Assembly: GCF_029873635.1 (NCBI RefSeq)
Contig: NC_080425.1
Location: 46,732,178 to 46,796,177, forward strand
Direction: 5' to 3'
Length of the DNA: 64,000 bases
Source: Malania oleifera
Taxonomy: Eukaryota; Streptophyta; Magnoliopsida; Santalales; Ximeniaceae
In this document: piece after piece, positions 45,757-56,295 of the stretch
Numbering within the stretch: the first letter of the stretch is position 1
Layout of the letters: the number at the start of each line of letters is the position of its first letter
The notes under the pieces: model-generated
The model's input: the letters and a program-made list of their open reading frames with translations, nothing else
Databases searched by the model: none
What the model was told of the DNA's origin: nothing
Translations under genes and position numbers: made by a program

Positions 45757-47252
45757 GTTATCATATTTCGGAGTTATGCAAGGTTTGTTTGTGTTTTAGG
45801 AAAAATAGGTCAAAACCAAAGAGTTAAGCATTATGAAAAGCCAAGGCAATATTTGGGATACTTAACGCTCAAATCAGCTGTCTAGCCAAACTCATAATGC
45901 CTCAACACACATAAAAGAGAAAAAGACTCTATTCAATCATGTGATGCGACCAACTAATGCAAAGGGTGACCAGGGCAAAAGTTACAGACTCCAAGGTTCA
46001 GACTGAAGAAGAAATGCTACAACGTTCGACCAAGTGTTCAACCATGTGACCCTTAAGGGCGACCAAGTCGAGATACTGAAGCTTATTAAGCCTAGAAATA
46101 CCGAGAGTCTTGACTAAGTGCTCGACTAGGAAGACCTTGAGGGCGATTAGATCAAGTTCTTGAGCTGAACTGAAGATTGAAATACTAAGAGTTTCAACCA
46201 AGTGCCTAACCAGGATGACCTTGAAGGGCGATCAGGTCTAGACCTCAACCAGCATCTCAACCAGCAGCTCGACCAGTAAAAACAGGGGTGCGGCCTGGTC
46301 TCCTGCAACGATCTTCTCCTCTTGAGATTTTGTGCTAAACTTTCCTCCTATTTTGAAATTCAAACCTTGCAAACCCTAATGGGTATAAATATTAGCTACG
46401 AATATGTTCTAAAGGTTCCTCTTTAGCCGATTTAAAGTTAGTGACAGACCTAGAACACCATTGAGAGCCAATGTACATTAGTTAGATTAGATTTCAATAT
46501 CAGTTATGGATTGTGCAAGAGGTGTTCGACGGCTTGTGACAACCAGTGGCACTCTCATATTTTTTGAGTAGATTAGATGGTCATTCCATTGCAAGGACAT
46601 ATGTTTGTGAGAGACAACTTTCATTTCAATACCAAGGGATGATTTTTACATGCTTTCAATTTACTACTTTCATTTATATGCTTTCTTTTAATTGCTTTCA
46701 TTTACTGCTTTTGATTTACTGCTTTGATTCTAATGAAAGATTGCAGATAAGGATAAGCACTACTATAGTCTCAACTAGATAAAAGCAGTTGGCTATGGAA
46801 TCTCGGAGGTGTTTGTGATTGTTAAGACATGGTATACTCTTGTTTCCGACCATGCTCTAGACAGTTTGTGCTCTATTGCTACCTTGTGCCCTTGAATGAC
46901 CCTCTCTCACTTGGCCTGAGGTTAGTAATTCTGTGGATAACTGGTGGAGTGTAGTTAGAGGCAACGCGTCTAGTGTCTGATTCAAGTCGAAGCATCGCTT
47001 TGTAGGAGCAGGGTACTTTAAATTTTACGTGCTTTCCATTAGTTGTTAGAAACACCACAAAAATGCCACCTTTACACTTCTTTTTATACAAAGCTTTAAT
47101 AAACTAATCTAAAAAGGGTTGATAACTGCACTCTAATCCCCATGGATCGATACCCGACTTCACCAATTTCTACTAAACTTAGGAATAGTTAGGTTTTATA
47201 AATCTTATTTTTGGTAGTTAAGCACCCAAGCCTTGGCGAGCCTACCAGATTC

Positions 47253-47644
47253 AGTTTGCCTTAGTTTTCGTCCTAGGCATGATATTTCAAAGAGAAAGTT
47301 CAGATATACCTTGAAAATATGAGAATATTGGACAAGGTTTGGATCTTTAATGGAGGGTTAGAGACTAAATCGAAGTAAGAGAGCTTTGAAAAGTGATAGA
47401 CGAGCCTTCAGAGGAGAGGAGAATACGGTTCAGTTGCCTAAAGGTATAAAATTTTAGGGTTTTCAGGAACAGTCAATACATATATCTGCGCTGTTCAGGC
47501 ACCTATACTACCTGGCTTTTAGAAAACCACAAATCAATAGCTATTTAGTCGACTAAGAGTGAAGGGTCGGTCCTCTAAAGTTCTAAAAATTTTAACTATA
47601 TTGAGCTTTTGACCCAAACAATCAAATTAGTGAATTGCGTCCTC
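47253..47644 (-). promoter_or_regulatory. ORF3 start and putative internal promoter of element C
   Basis: ORF3 begins at ATG 47280 on the minus strand (MPRTKTKAN), and element H interrupts it nine codons later. Between the pol stop (47645) and this ATG, the minus strand has GGACCGACC, TAGTCGACTA and GGTGCCTGAAC words (about 47575-47490), a TATA-like AATTTTATACC near 47450, and a CT-rich leader. This weaker version matches the layout of element G ahead of its ORF3. Confidence 0.45.
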
Positions 47645-48803
47645 TCAAATAACTTCCCTACTATGCAATAAACCTAATTCTCGTCGTATTAAGATGAAAT
47701 GGTCCTCTTTAAGAGGTTTTGTAAAAGTATCCATCCATTGTTCATTCGTACTTACAAATTCAAGAGTGATTTCCTCCTTTTTTATGTGATCTCTAAGGAA
47801 ATGATGTCTTAAGTCAATATGCTTAGTCCTTGAATGCGATATTGGATTTTGGATATGTTTATGGCGCTATTGTTATCACACTTAATAGGCACAACCGCAT
47901 ATTTCAAATGGAAGTCCTTGAGTTGTTGTTTCATGTACAATGCTTGCGCACAACAACTACTTGCTGGTACATATTCAGCCTTAGCATTGGATAATGCCAC
48001 GAAATTATGTTTCTTGGAAAACCAAAACACTAGAGATTGTCTTAAGAAGTGGCAAGTACCACTTGTACTCTTTGGATCTATTTTACACCTAGCATAATCT
48101 GCAGCCATGTAGCTAATCATTTCAAATGATGTATCATTAGGATACCATAAACCTAAGTCTATAGTTCCTATTAAATACCTTAAAATTCTTTTTACAACTA
48201 TTTGATGTGATACTTTAGGTGCTGCTTGAAATCTAGCACACATGCAGACACTGAACATAATGTCAGGTTTACTAGCTATCAAGTAGAGCAAACTGCCAAT
48301 CATGCCTCGGTAGTATTTAACATCTATCGATTTTCCTTGCTCATCTTTATCTAAACTAATAGAAGTGCTCATTGGTGTTCCCAATGGCTTGCCACCTTCT
48401 ATATCAAATTTCTTGAGCAAGTCCTTTATGTATTTAGATTGATTAATGACTATTCCATTTTTGGCTTGTTTTATCTGAAGACCAAGAATGTATGTCAATT
48501 CGCCCATCATGCTAATTTCAAAGTCATCTTGCATGCATGTAGCAAATTCTTTACATAAATCCTCATTAATAGGACCAAATATGATATCATCAACGTAGAT
48601 TTGTATGATAAACATATCGTCGGCCTTAGTTTTGATAAACAAGGTACTATCCATTTTACCACTCATGAAGTTGATTTCTAATAGAAAACACCTCAACCTT
48701 TCATACCAAGCTTTAGGAGCTTCATGTAATCCGTATAGGGCTTTTTTTAGTTTAAACATGTGGTTTAGAAAATGAAAGTCTTCAAAACTAGAGGGTTGTG
48801 TTA
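47645..48803 (-). pseudogene. pol: RT C-half and RNase H of element C
   Basis: Continues RT from 58093-58584 across element J. Motifs: QPSSFEDF, ALYGLHEAPKAWYERL, IIQIYVDDIIFG (catalytic pair intact), ELTYILGLQIKQ, LGTPMS, YRGMIGSLLYLIASKPDIMF and ILRYLIGTIDLGLWY. RNase H follows with YMAADYARCKID, where relatives have D-A-D, so the first catalytic Asp is lost. Then come VFWFSKKHNFVALSNAKAEY, a frameshift near 47820, and NEQWMDTFTKPL to HSREVI-stop at 47645. One long frame of about 340 codons survives. Confidence 0.88.
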
Positions 48804-50405
48804 CGTTGACTCTATGAGTCCAATCATGTTTTGATAATGACAAATCACTTAGTATCTTACCTGTGCATTAAGATTTTGAACAGGATCATTACTTAGCATG
48901 CACGTATGGTAAGAATGCTATGGAAGTTGTGAGGAACTTGAAGTGCATACGACTTTGCTCATTCCATCGAAGTACAAGAGCAAAAGGATGAAGATAATCT
49001 AGTTTTTCAATTGTAATGTGCATTTAGTCTTATTTGTATTTACATGTCTTATAATATATAGTTGCAAGCTCAAAATGACCAACAGATGGACCCTAGGATG
49101 CATGTTTTTCGTGAAACATTCATATGCACTTGTTTTAGGTCATATTTGCATTTTAGAAGGTTAATAGGGCAAAATAATAGGGAACTCGTAGACTACTTTC
49201 CTGGCCTCGTTGACGAATGCATAAAGGCCACTCATCAATGAATGCATGTTCTTGGCGATGAGAAAATATTGAGACCCTAACTTTCTCAAATAGGCCACTC
49301 ATCGACTAATCCTCTGGTCTCATCGACAACTGAGTGACTCGTTGACTAGTGTGTCCACTCGTTAACGAGCCTGCTAGGCAGAATGACGCTCTAGTGCTTA
49401 ACGGGAAGATATTTTTTAATTAAAATATTTTTCAATTATCCAACGATTATAAAACATTTAGATGCCGAAAATGCTTATATATATTAACCCTAAAACCAAG
49501 TTGTACACCTCTTTCCTGCACTCTATCGCATTCAAACATCTTTTGGGCATTCTCTCAGTTTTTCAAAGGGCATTCAGTCACATCATCTTGAAATGCATTA
49601 CTGATCCTGAGGTTTTGAGGTTTCATAAAGTTTATTTTGAGTATTCAATTTTTCAAAGTTTATCTACTCTCCTATTCACTTTGTTTAAAATCTTTATTGG
49701 GGAGCAAAAACCCTAGTTTTCCATATATCCTTTATTTGAAAAATCTTTTGGGGAAAAATTTTTCTGTGTTACTAGGGCTTGAACCTTTGAAAGTATTTAC
49801 TTTTATATTTTTTATTCAAAGATCATATTTTTGCTAAAGTTTTTTAGAGCAAACCCTAGGATCTCCAATACATATATTATTTGAAAATTCATTTTTGCAG
49901 AAATATTGTATTGGGTTTAGATCATTGAAGAAACTCACAATACATATTTTTATATACAAATGTCATATATTATTTTATTACACATATCATATTGAGATCA
50001 ACACATGTACTCCATTGAGTTTCAAGTTATATCTTAAAAGAGTGTTTAAGATTTCACTTGTACGCATTAACTTATTGAGAAGCATCTAAGTGTATTTGAA
50101 ATTATTTGATATCACTTCTATATACGATTCGGGTTGTGAATCAGGGAGGAGGAAGCTACGCCTCTTGTAAGTTGCATATTGTAAGGAGGAAGTTTTGTTT
50201 CTTGTAAGTAGCAGATTGTAATGGGAAGTTCCGTCCCAAGTTAAGGAGCATTATATTGGAATCCTTGGGTAGTTTACCCAAGGCGAGGACGTGGGCCGGG
50301 TTGGCCGAACCTCGTAAAATCTAGAGTGTGCATCTCTCTTCCCTTATCTTATTTTATTTTCACTTGCATTTGATTGTTTATTTCATGTGTTGATTGTGTA
50401 TGTCC
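48804..50405 (+). repeat. Truncated 5' LTR of element J
   Basis: 1602 bp. The first base is C instead of T (CGTTGACTCTATG). It contains a cluster of CTCGTTGACGAGT-like words (49195-49375), TATA near 49471 and a perfect paired-hairpin block (50263-50315; stem 1 CCTTGGGTA/TACCCAAGG, stem 2 CGAGG/CCTCG with inner GGCC/GGCC). The last roughly 185 bp present in the 3' LTR are missing at a sharp junction after GTATGTCC. Confidence 0.9.
50263..50315 (+). other. Reference copy of the paired-hairpin block (LTR of J)
   Basis: Stem-loop 1 is CCTTGGGTA-GTT-TACCCAAGG, nine perfect pairs. One base later stem-loop 2 is CGAGG...CCTCG enclosing GGCC-GGGTT-GGCC. It is followed by a short A-rich stretch. The block lies about 800 bases downstream of TATA and upstream of the LTR end, within the part of the LTR expected to be R/U5. 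Confidence 0.65.
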
Positions 50406-50571
50406 GATGTGCTATAATTGCAGAGAAGTTGGGCACATCAAGTTGGAATCTTCTTAACTAAAGAAAGTTTAAAAAAAGAAGAAGAAAACACTAAAAGTTG
50501 GTTGGGACGCACATAGTTCCAGCAGATCAGACACTAAATCTAGCGATAGTAAGATTTCTAATCAGTGCCTA
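50406..50571 (+). pseudogene. gag: Gag zinc-knuckle remnant of element J
   Basis: Starts directly at the LTR deletion junction with CYNCREVGHIKLES, a CCHC knuckle whose last Cys has become Ser, then a stop, a lysine-rich linker and a serine-rich acidic patch. Everything upstream in gag is deleted. Confidence 0.8.
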
Positions 50572-51435
50572 ATGGCACACAACGATCACGAGATATGCTT
50601 GAGATCATCCTCTTCAAAGGACAAATGGTACATGGATAACGGGTGCTCACGACACATGACAGGAGATAAAGCAAAGTTCGCATCCATCACACCAAAGGAT
50701 GGTGGGTTTGTCACCTTCGGGGACAATGCAAAAGGAAAAATCATAGGAGTAGGTAAGGTTGGTAAGGATCCACTTCTAGTTATAGATAATGTTTTACTTT
50801 TTGATGGATTGAAACATAATTTGTTAAGTATAAGCCAATTATGTGATAAAGGATATAGGGTGTCCTTTGAACATGATAAATGCTGAGTAGAAAACATATC
50901 TGAGAATAAGATTCTATTCACTACTGAACAAAATGAAAATTTTTATACCACTAGTTTTGATAACTTAGCCTCTCAACATGTGAAATGTTTTTCTTCTATA
51001 AATGAGGCTAGTTGGATTTGGCATACGAGATTAGGACATGCAAACATGGATTTATTGTCTAAACTAGTTAAGGGAGAATTAGTTAAGGGCTTAGCTAAGA
51101 CTCAATTTGTAAAAGATAAGATATGTGATGCGTGTCAACTAGGAAAACAAACTAGATCTAGCTTCAAGAATAAGAAAGTTATCTCCACTACTAGGCCACT
51201 TCAAATGCTTCACTTGATTTATTTGGTCCTAATCAAATCCGAGTCTAGGAGGTAAATCATATGCCTTTGTCATTGTTGATAATTATTCTAGATTAACATG
51301 AGTACTATTTCTGGCACACAAAGATGAAGCATGTGAAAAATTTGCTAAATTTTGTAAGAAAATTCAAAATTAAAAAGTTATACAATCATAAACATCCAGA
51401 GTGATAAAGGTAGTGAATTTAAAATTTTGAATATG
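50572..51435 (+). pseudogene. pol: Protease, pre-integrase and integrase N-part of element J
   Basis: The protease has WYMDNGCSRHMTGD, where the catalytic triplet is D-N-G instead of D-S/T-G. It continues FVTFGDNAKGKIIGVGK and LKHNLLSISQLCDKGY to a TGA at 50883. Pre-integrase: WIWHTRLGHANMDLLSKLV and KDKICDACQLGKQTR (H-x-H and C-x2-C intact). Integrase starts with a single-base deletion inside the codons for HLDLFGP, which shifts the frame. Then SYAFVIVDNYSRLT, and IQSDKGSEFK (second Asp) up to solo LTR K. Confidence 0.87.
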
Positions 51436-51685
51436 TGTTGGAAATGGTGTGATCCCAAGAGGGGGGTGAATTGGGTTTTAAAAATTTTTTGGTTGAATTT
51501 TAACATTTACACCGTTTCACCACTTTTCATATCTCATTTAATATAATAGCGTGTATGAAAAATGATGAAGCTATACGTTCAAACATACATGTGCGGCATA
51601 TCATATTTAACTCAAATGTGTGCATGCAAATAATTATAATAGTAAATAAACAAGCATACACATATGGAAATAAAAGTGCAGAAAG

Positions 51686-51689
<4 letters not shown>

Positions 51690-51720
<31 letters not shown>
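51690..51720. repeat. (GA)n microsatellite in LTR K
   Basis: About 15 GA dinucleotides adjoining the hairpin block. A simple repeat, likely expanded after insertion. Confidence 0.95.
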
Positions 51721-51726
<6 letters not shown>

Positions 51727-52734
51727 TTGTTATCTAGGTTTGGCCAAACTAGCCTACGTCCCCTTCTTAGGCATACTCCCTAAGGATTACACTATCTCTA
51801 CTTATTTAAATAGGTAGAGTAGAAGTCATTACAACCTTTCCTTATGGGGTAAGGTAAACCCCAACTCAATTACGAGGTTAAGTCCAACTTGTCTCCCTAA
51901 CGGGGCGGAAACTCTTCAGTTAAATTTTTGGGTTGAATCCAATCGGTCTCACTTATGGAGTTGAGACTCCCCGGTTCAATTTTGAGCTAAACCCAACCGA
52001 TACAATAAAAATAGTTTTTGTACATATTAATATGCTTCTAAATACAAGCATGGATGTGCACATTAAAAGCTCAAATACATGCACTCTCTTATGATATACA
52101 ATAATGCTCAGTAGAGAAGGGGTGCTTTTCAAAACAAATAATCCAATCTTTGAAAAAATATATATATGATAAAATGCATCAAAGATTTGAACCCTAATAA
52201 AATACTCTCCCAAAAATATTTTTCAAAGACGAACCGGAGAAGCTAGGGTTTTTTGTCTAAATAATATTTTTGCAAAAACGAATATGCATGGTCTTTGATG
52301 TTGAGACTTCAAAGATCAAAATAAAATAAGTTATCTCCAACAAAGATTAGCAAAAAAAACTATTTGGAGAAATTAGGATTTATGCTCAAAAGTTGTTTTT
52401 ATAATAAACACAATGAAAGCAAATGCCCAAACCAAATAAATACTCTCTTACAAAAGATTTTCCAAATAGTAATAAAGAGAATTGGAGAGTAAAAAATTTA
52501 ACCCCAAAATGATTTTTGAAATAAAAGTGTATGTGGGGGAACTTTGATTAAGTGAAAATTTTGAGAGAAAATATTTGTTAATCAAAGTCATTAATCTAAA
52601 CAAATGAAGGGGTATATATAGAGTTTTAGGAAAATATGACCATTGGGGACACGGAGGTCATTTTAGAAAAAGATTAATGATGTTTAATTAAAATTAACCT
52701 CGTTTATCTGTGGTAAAAAATTGACCAACCCGAG

Positions 52735-53165
52735 AGGTTTGGTCGACCAAGGGCAAGATTCGGTCGACCACTTTAATAAGTTCGGTCGACCAAGGCAAAT
52801 TTCAACTATAGGTTTGGTTGACCATCTCAGGGTGATTTTGAACCCTTCGTAGGTTCGGTCGACCATGGCTTAGGTTCGATTGACCGCTAATATGGTTCGG
52901 TCGACCAAGGCTAATTTGAACTACATATTTGGTCAACCAAGTTGTTAGGGTGTCAGACACTTTATGGTTCAATTGACTGAGGACAATGCGTTCAAAATAG
53001 AACGGTCGACCAAGGGAAGTCAATATGTTGACTTCAAACGGTTCAATCGACCTAGGCATTTATAATGCCAAGGGTACGGTCGACTGAAGCTTTGACTTTG
53101 GTCAACTTCTTAGTTCAGTCGACCAAGGTCAAATGACCTTGTGACGGTCGGTCGACCGAGGCAAG
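52735..53165. repeat. TTCGGTCGACCAAGG word cluster in LTR K
   Basis: About 14 copies of a word based on GGTTCGGTCGACCAAGGC at intervals of roughly 20-40 bases. At the core, GGTCGACC is a perfect palindrome in most copies. This is the longest cluster in the window. TATA follows about 120 bases away in the sense of the LTR. Confidence 0.88.
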
Positions 53166-53754
53166 TAAAATTCTATTTTGCCCCTGATTTTGACCTTAAT
53201 GAAATTTCCCCTTAAATGTATGAGTATGGTTTTTAGGTGAGGGATTTTCCATTAAAGACTTTGTTTCCTAAGGTCAGCTATGGTCCTTGTCCGATTCCCT
53301 ATGGTCAAGGATTTTGAATTAAGACAAAAAATTCAATGTCAGCCGATTGCCTTATTTTGCCCCAGTTTTAACCCAAATTTCATTTTGAAAACCCCGAATG
53401 ATTTTAGCATTTTAGAAAAAGGGTTTTAGTGAAAAATGTTTGTCCCTAGGGTCTATCTATGGTCATCTTGAACTTTCATCCATATCATGCAAATGCATAC
53501 ATTATTACAGACCAAATAATAAAAATTTAAATGCAATTACAATAAAGAATAAACGTCTTCTTCTTCTTCTTGCTCTTTTCTTCACGAAATACGTCAATAT
53601 GTTATATGGGCTTTAATTCTGTCTTGGCTTCCATTTCTCTTGTATCTTATGTGCGTGCGACATGTAAACCTGCTCATATACTAAATGCACACATAAGATA
53701 CATGTGCTTTGTTAGCATCAAAATAAGGATTGGACTCAAAATGTCAACAATATG

Positions 53755-54526
53755 GAAAAATACCGTGACACTCATGACATATCCCATAATTTTTCTGCAC
53801 CTAGGACACCACAACAAAATGAAATAGTTAAGAGAGAGAAAATCTCTACAGGAAATGAGTAGAACAATGTTGAATGAACATGAGTTACCCAAATGCTTTT
53901 GGGCTGAAGCAGTCAGCACTGCTTGCTATGTATTGAACAAAGTTTTTATTAAACCCACTCTAAGTAAAACTCCTTATGAACTATTAAATGGCCATAAACC
54001 TAATATTTTATATTTTCATGCATTTGGCTGTAAATGTTTTGTTCTTAGAGATAATGAACACTTAGAAAAATTTGAAGCAAAGTCTAATGAGGGTATCTTT
54101 CAAGATTATGCCTTAGATAGTAAAGCCTACAAGGTATATAGTAAGAGAACGATGACTGTTATTGAATCCATCCATGTAGTATTTGACGAGTCCAATCCAT
54201 TTTCTAAAAGAGCTGATGAGGATGATATTGAGATAAGAAAGGAACTAGAAAAATTATCCATTGAAAATAATTTAGATAAGAGCACTGAAATGAAAGAAAC
54301 ATATTTTGAGGATAATCAAGTAGAAAGGAAGGTACATGAACCACCTAGGGAATGGAAATTTGTAAGGAATCACCCCATAGATCAAATTATAGGTGAACCA
54401 TCATGTGGAGTAGCTACCCCTTCATCATTTAGAAATATGGTTTGCCGTTTTGCATTCTTATTGCAAGAGGAGCCTAAAAATGTAAATGAGGCCATTAAGG
54501 ATGAATCTTGGATGTTATCTATGTAG
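53755..54526 (+). pseudogene. pol: Integrase C-part of element J
   Basis: Resumes after LTR K with the third catalytic region in degraded form (a stop or changes around the P-Q-N block, with the E-x-x-N part altered). It then has an open frame: MSRTMLNEHELPKCFWAEAV, LYFHAFGCKCFVLRDNEHLE, NEGIFQDYALDSKAYKVYSK and VIESIHVVFDESNPFS, an acidic linker and PREWKFVRNHPIDQIIGEP. It ends at a TAG before the RT. Confidence 0.87.
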
Positions 54527-55192
54527 GAAGAATTAAACCAATTTGAGAGGAACAAAGTCTGGACCTTAGTTCCTAGACCTACTGATCACACTATTATTGG
54601 AACTAAATGGGTCTATAGAAACAAGAAAGATGAAAATGGGATAGTAATTAGAAACAAAGTCATACTAGTTGCCCAAGGTTATAACCAGGAAGATGGTATA
54701 GATTTTTTAGGAAACCTTTGCTCTTGTAACTAGAGTGGAAGCCATTCAAATGTTATTGGCATATGTTATATTAAATGGATGTTAAAAGCACATTTTAAAT
54801 GGCTACATAAACGAAGAGGTATATGTAGAACAACCTCCAAGATTTGAAAATCGCAAAGTCCCAAATCATGTTTATAGATTAACTAAAGCCTTGTATGGAT
54901 TGAAGCAACCTCCTAGAACTTGGTATGAAAGGCTTGGTGGTTTTCTACTAGATAATGGGTTTACCAGAGGGAAGATAGACACAACACTATTTAGAAACTC
55001 GCTCAAGAAGTTTAATATGGAAGATAGTAAAATCTTAGGAACACCTATGAGTTCTTCCACAAAATTAGATAAAGATGAGAAAGGTATACTGGCAGATGTT
55101 AAGCTATACTGTGGCATGATTGGTAGCCTATTATACCTGACTACTAGCAGGCCTGATATTATGTTTAGTGTATGTTTGTGTGCAAGATTTTA
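54527..55192 (+). pseudogene. pol: Reverse transcriptase of element J lacking the YVDD region
   Basis: Motifs ELNQFERNKVWTLVPRP, IGTKWVYRNKKDENG, LVAQGYNQEDGIDF, a damaged DVK-AHFKW-LHKR stretch, ALYGLKQPPRTWYERLGG and GKIDTTLF. The sequence then jumps straight to LKKFNMEDSKILGTPMSS and GMIGSLLYLTTSRPDIMFSV. About 80 residues, including the catalytic YVDD and FLGLQIKQ, are missing without loss of frame. The enzyme would be inactive. Confidence 0.87.
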
Positions 55193-55776
55193 AGCTACAC
55201 CTAAAGATTCACACTTATTAGTTGTTAAAAGAATACTTAGATACCTTATTGGGACTATTGAATTAGGATTATGGTATCCTAAGTTCACCCCATTTGAGAT
55301 TATTAGTTATTTTGATGCTGACTTTGCCGGTAGTAAAGTGGATATAAAAAGCACCTGTGGCATTTTTCACTTTTTAGGATAATCTCTCATATCTTGGTTC
55401 TCCAAGAAACAAAACTCAATTGCACTATTCATAGCCGAGGCTGAATATATAGCGGTTGGGAGTTGTTATGCTCAAATGCTTTACATAAAGCAATAACTCA
55501 TGGCCTATGGATTGCACTATGATATTGTTCCTAAAAAAATGCGATAATAGTTGTGCAATAAATATCCCAAAGAATCCCATTTCACACTCACGAACTAAGC
55601 ACATAGAAATTAGACATCACTTTAGTCGTGAACATGTGCAAAAAGGGGATATAGAACTTGAGTTTGTGTGCATGGATGAGCAATGGGCCGATATATTCAC
55701 GAAACCACTCCACGAGGATAGGTTTATCCAAATCAGACATGAATTAGGCTTGATGCATAGTAGAGAAGTTGCATAA
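55193..55776 (+). pseudogene. pol: RNase H of element J
   Basis: ILRYLIGTIELGLWY, ISYFDADFAGSKVDIKST (D-A-D retained), SWFSKKQNSIALFIAEAEY, an in-frame stop near 55494 and a frameshift, then SRTKHIEIRHHFSREHV, DEQWADIFTKPL and HSREVA-stop at 55776. Several stops; otherwise the usual length and end. Confidence 0.85.
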
Positions 55777-56295
55777 AGATATATTGGAGTGCATAACTGA
55801 GGGGGAGCAACTTAACTCAAAATTCTGTATTCTCACAATTACTTTTACCTATGTACTTCATACCTTGTGACGAATATCGTTGCTATTCACAGTGAACTAT
55901 ATGGTTAAATTCTTTTATGGATATTTGATGCATCTTGATAAAAGTATGAATTTTGGACTATACTGAACTCAAATGGTTGCATGTGTGTATAAATGTTGAT
56001 TAAAATATTGTTTTGTGCTCAACATGAAATTTTTTTTTTTTCCCGAAAACAGTTATATTTAAAAAAAAAAAATGAAATATCTCTAAGCTAAGGATTCATC
56101 TAAATCTTAATATTTTTTTTTTCCTTAACCCTTTTTTGTTGATGTCAAAAGGGGGAGAAATATTTTCTAGCAAATTTGGACATATTTTAAGTAAGAAAAC
56201 ATTATACATTTTAAATTATGCATATCCTTAGAGGAGCCTCTTTTATGCTTAACCCATTTTTTCTCGTGTATTTGTCATCATCAAAAGGGGGAGAT
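55777..56295 (+). other. 3' noncoding region and polypurine tracts of element J
   Basis: No gene. Three purine tracts: AGGGGGAGC at 55799, GATGTCAAAAGGGGGAGAAA at about 56141-56160, and the one used, CATCAAAAGGGGGAGAT, ending at 56295. The second is as good a tract as the third but is not followed by an LTR. Confidence 0.82.

Larger units (their letters stand above)
36876..47247 (+). mobile_element. Element H: non-autonomous Tat/Athila-type Ty3 element in ORF3 of C
   Basis: LTRs 36876-38432 and 43798-47247 (the latter containing solo LTR I) start TGAT(G/A)-GTCC and end GAGCCTACCA. Flanks GCTTT and GATTC agree at 3 of 5 bases, so the TSD is uncertain. However, removing H and one flank restores the reading frame of ORF3 of C. 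Internal order: Asp primer site, gag, protease, remnant linker, conserved noncoding block, polypurine tract. No RT, RNase H or integrase core is visible. Confidence 0.88.
43798..47247 (+). repeat. 3' LTR of element H, split by solo LTR I
   Basis: About 1569 bp of LTR in two parts (43798-43875 and 45757-47247, after removing LTR I and one CCTTC). The word cluster (about 45945-46290), TATA near 46384 and the ending GAGCCTACCA match the 5' LTR. Confidence 0.9.
51431..53754 (-). mobile_element. Element K: solo Sirevirus LTR with perfect target duplication
   Basis: A solo LTR at 51436-53749 (2314 bp), flanked by ATATG at 51431-51435 and 53750-53754. On the minus strand it starts TGTTGACATTTTGAGTCC and ends CCATTTCCAACA. 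TATA (TATATATACC) lies near 52615. Hairpin block 51732-51784 has stem 1 CCTTAGG/CCTAAGG-type (CTTAGG with CCTAAG). It also has a (GA)n run. The family is that of the LTR of A. The integrase of J reads across it once one ATATG is removed. Confidence 0.93.

Noticed and set aside
52735-53165. Regularly repeated words resembling a CRISPR array
   Set aside because: Copies are short (10-18 bp), variable and unevenly spaced, inside a plant LTR with no cas genes.
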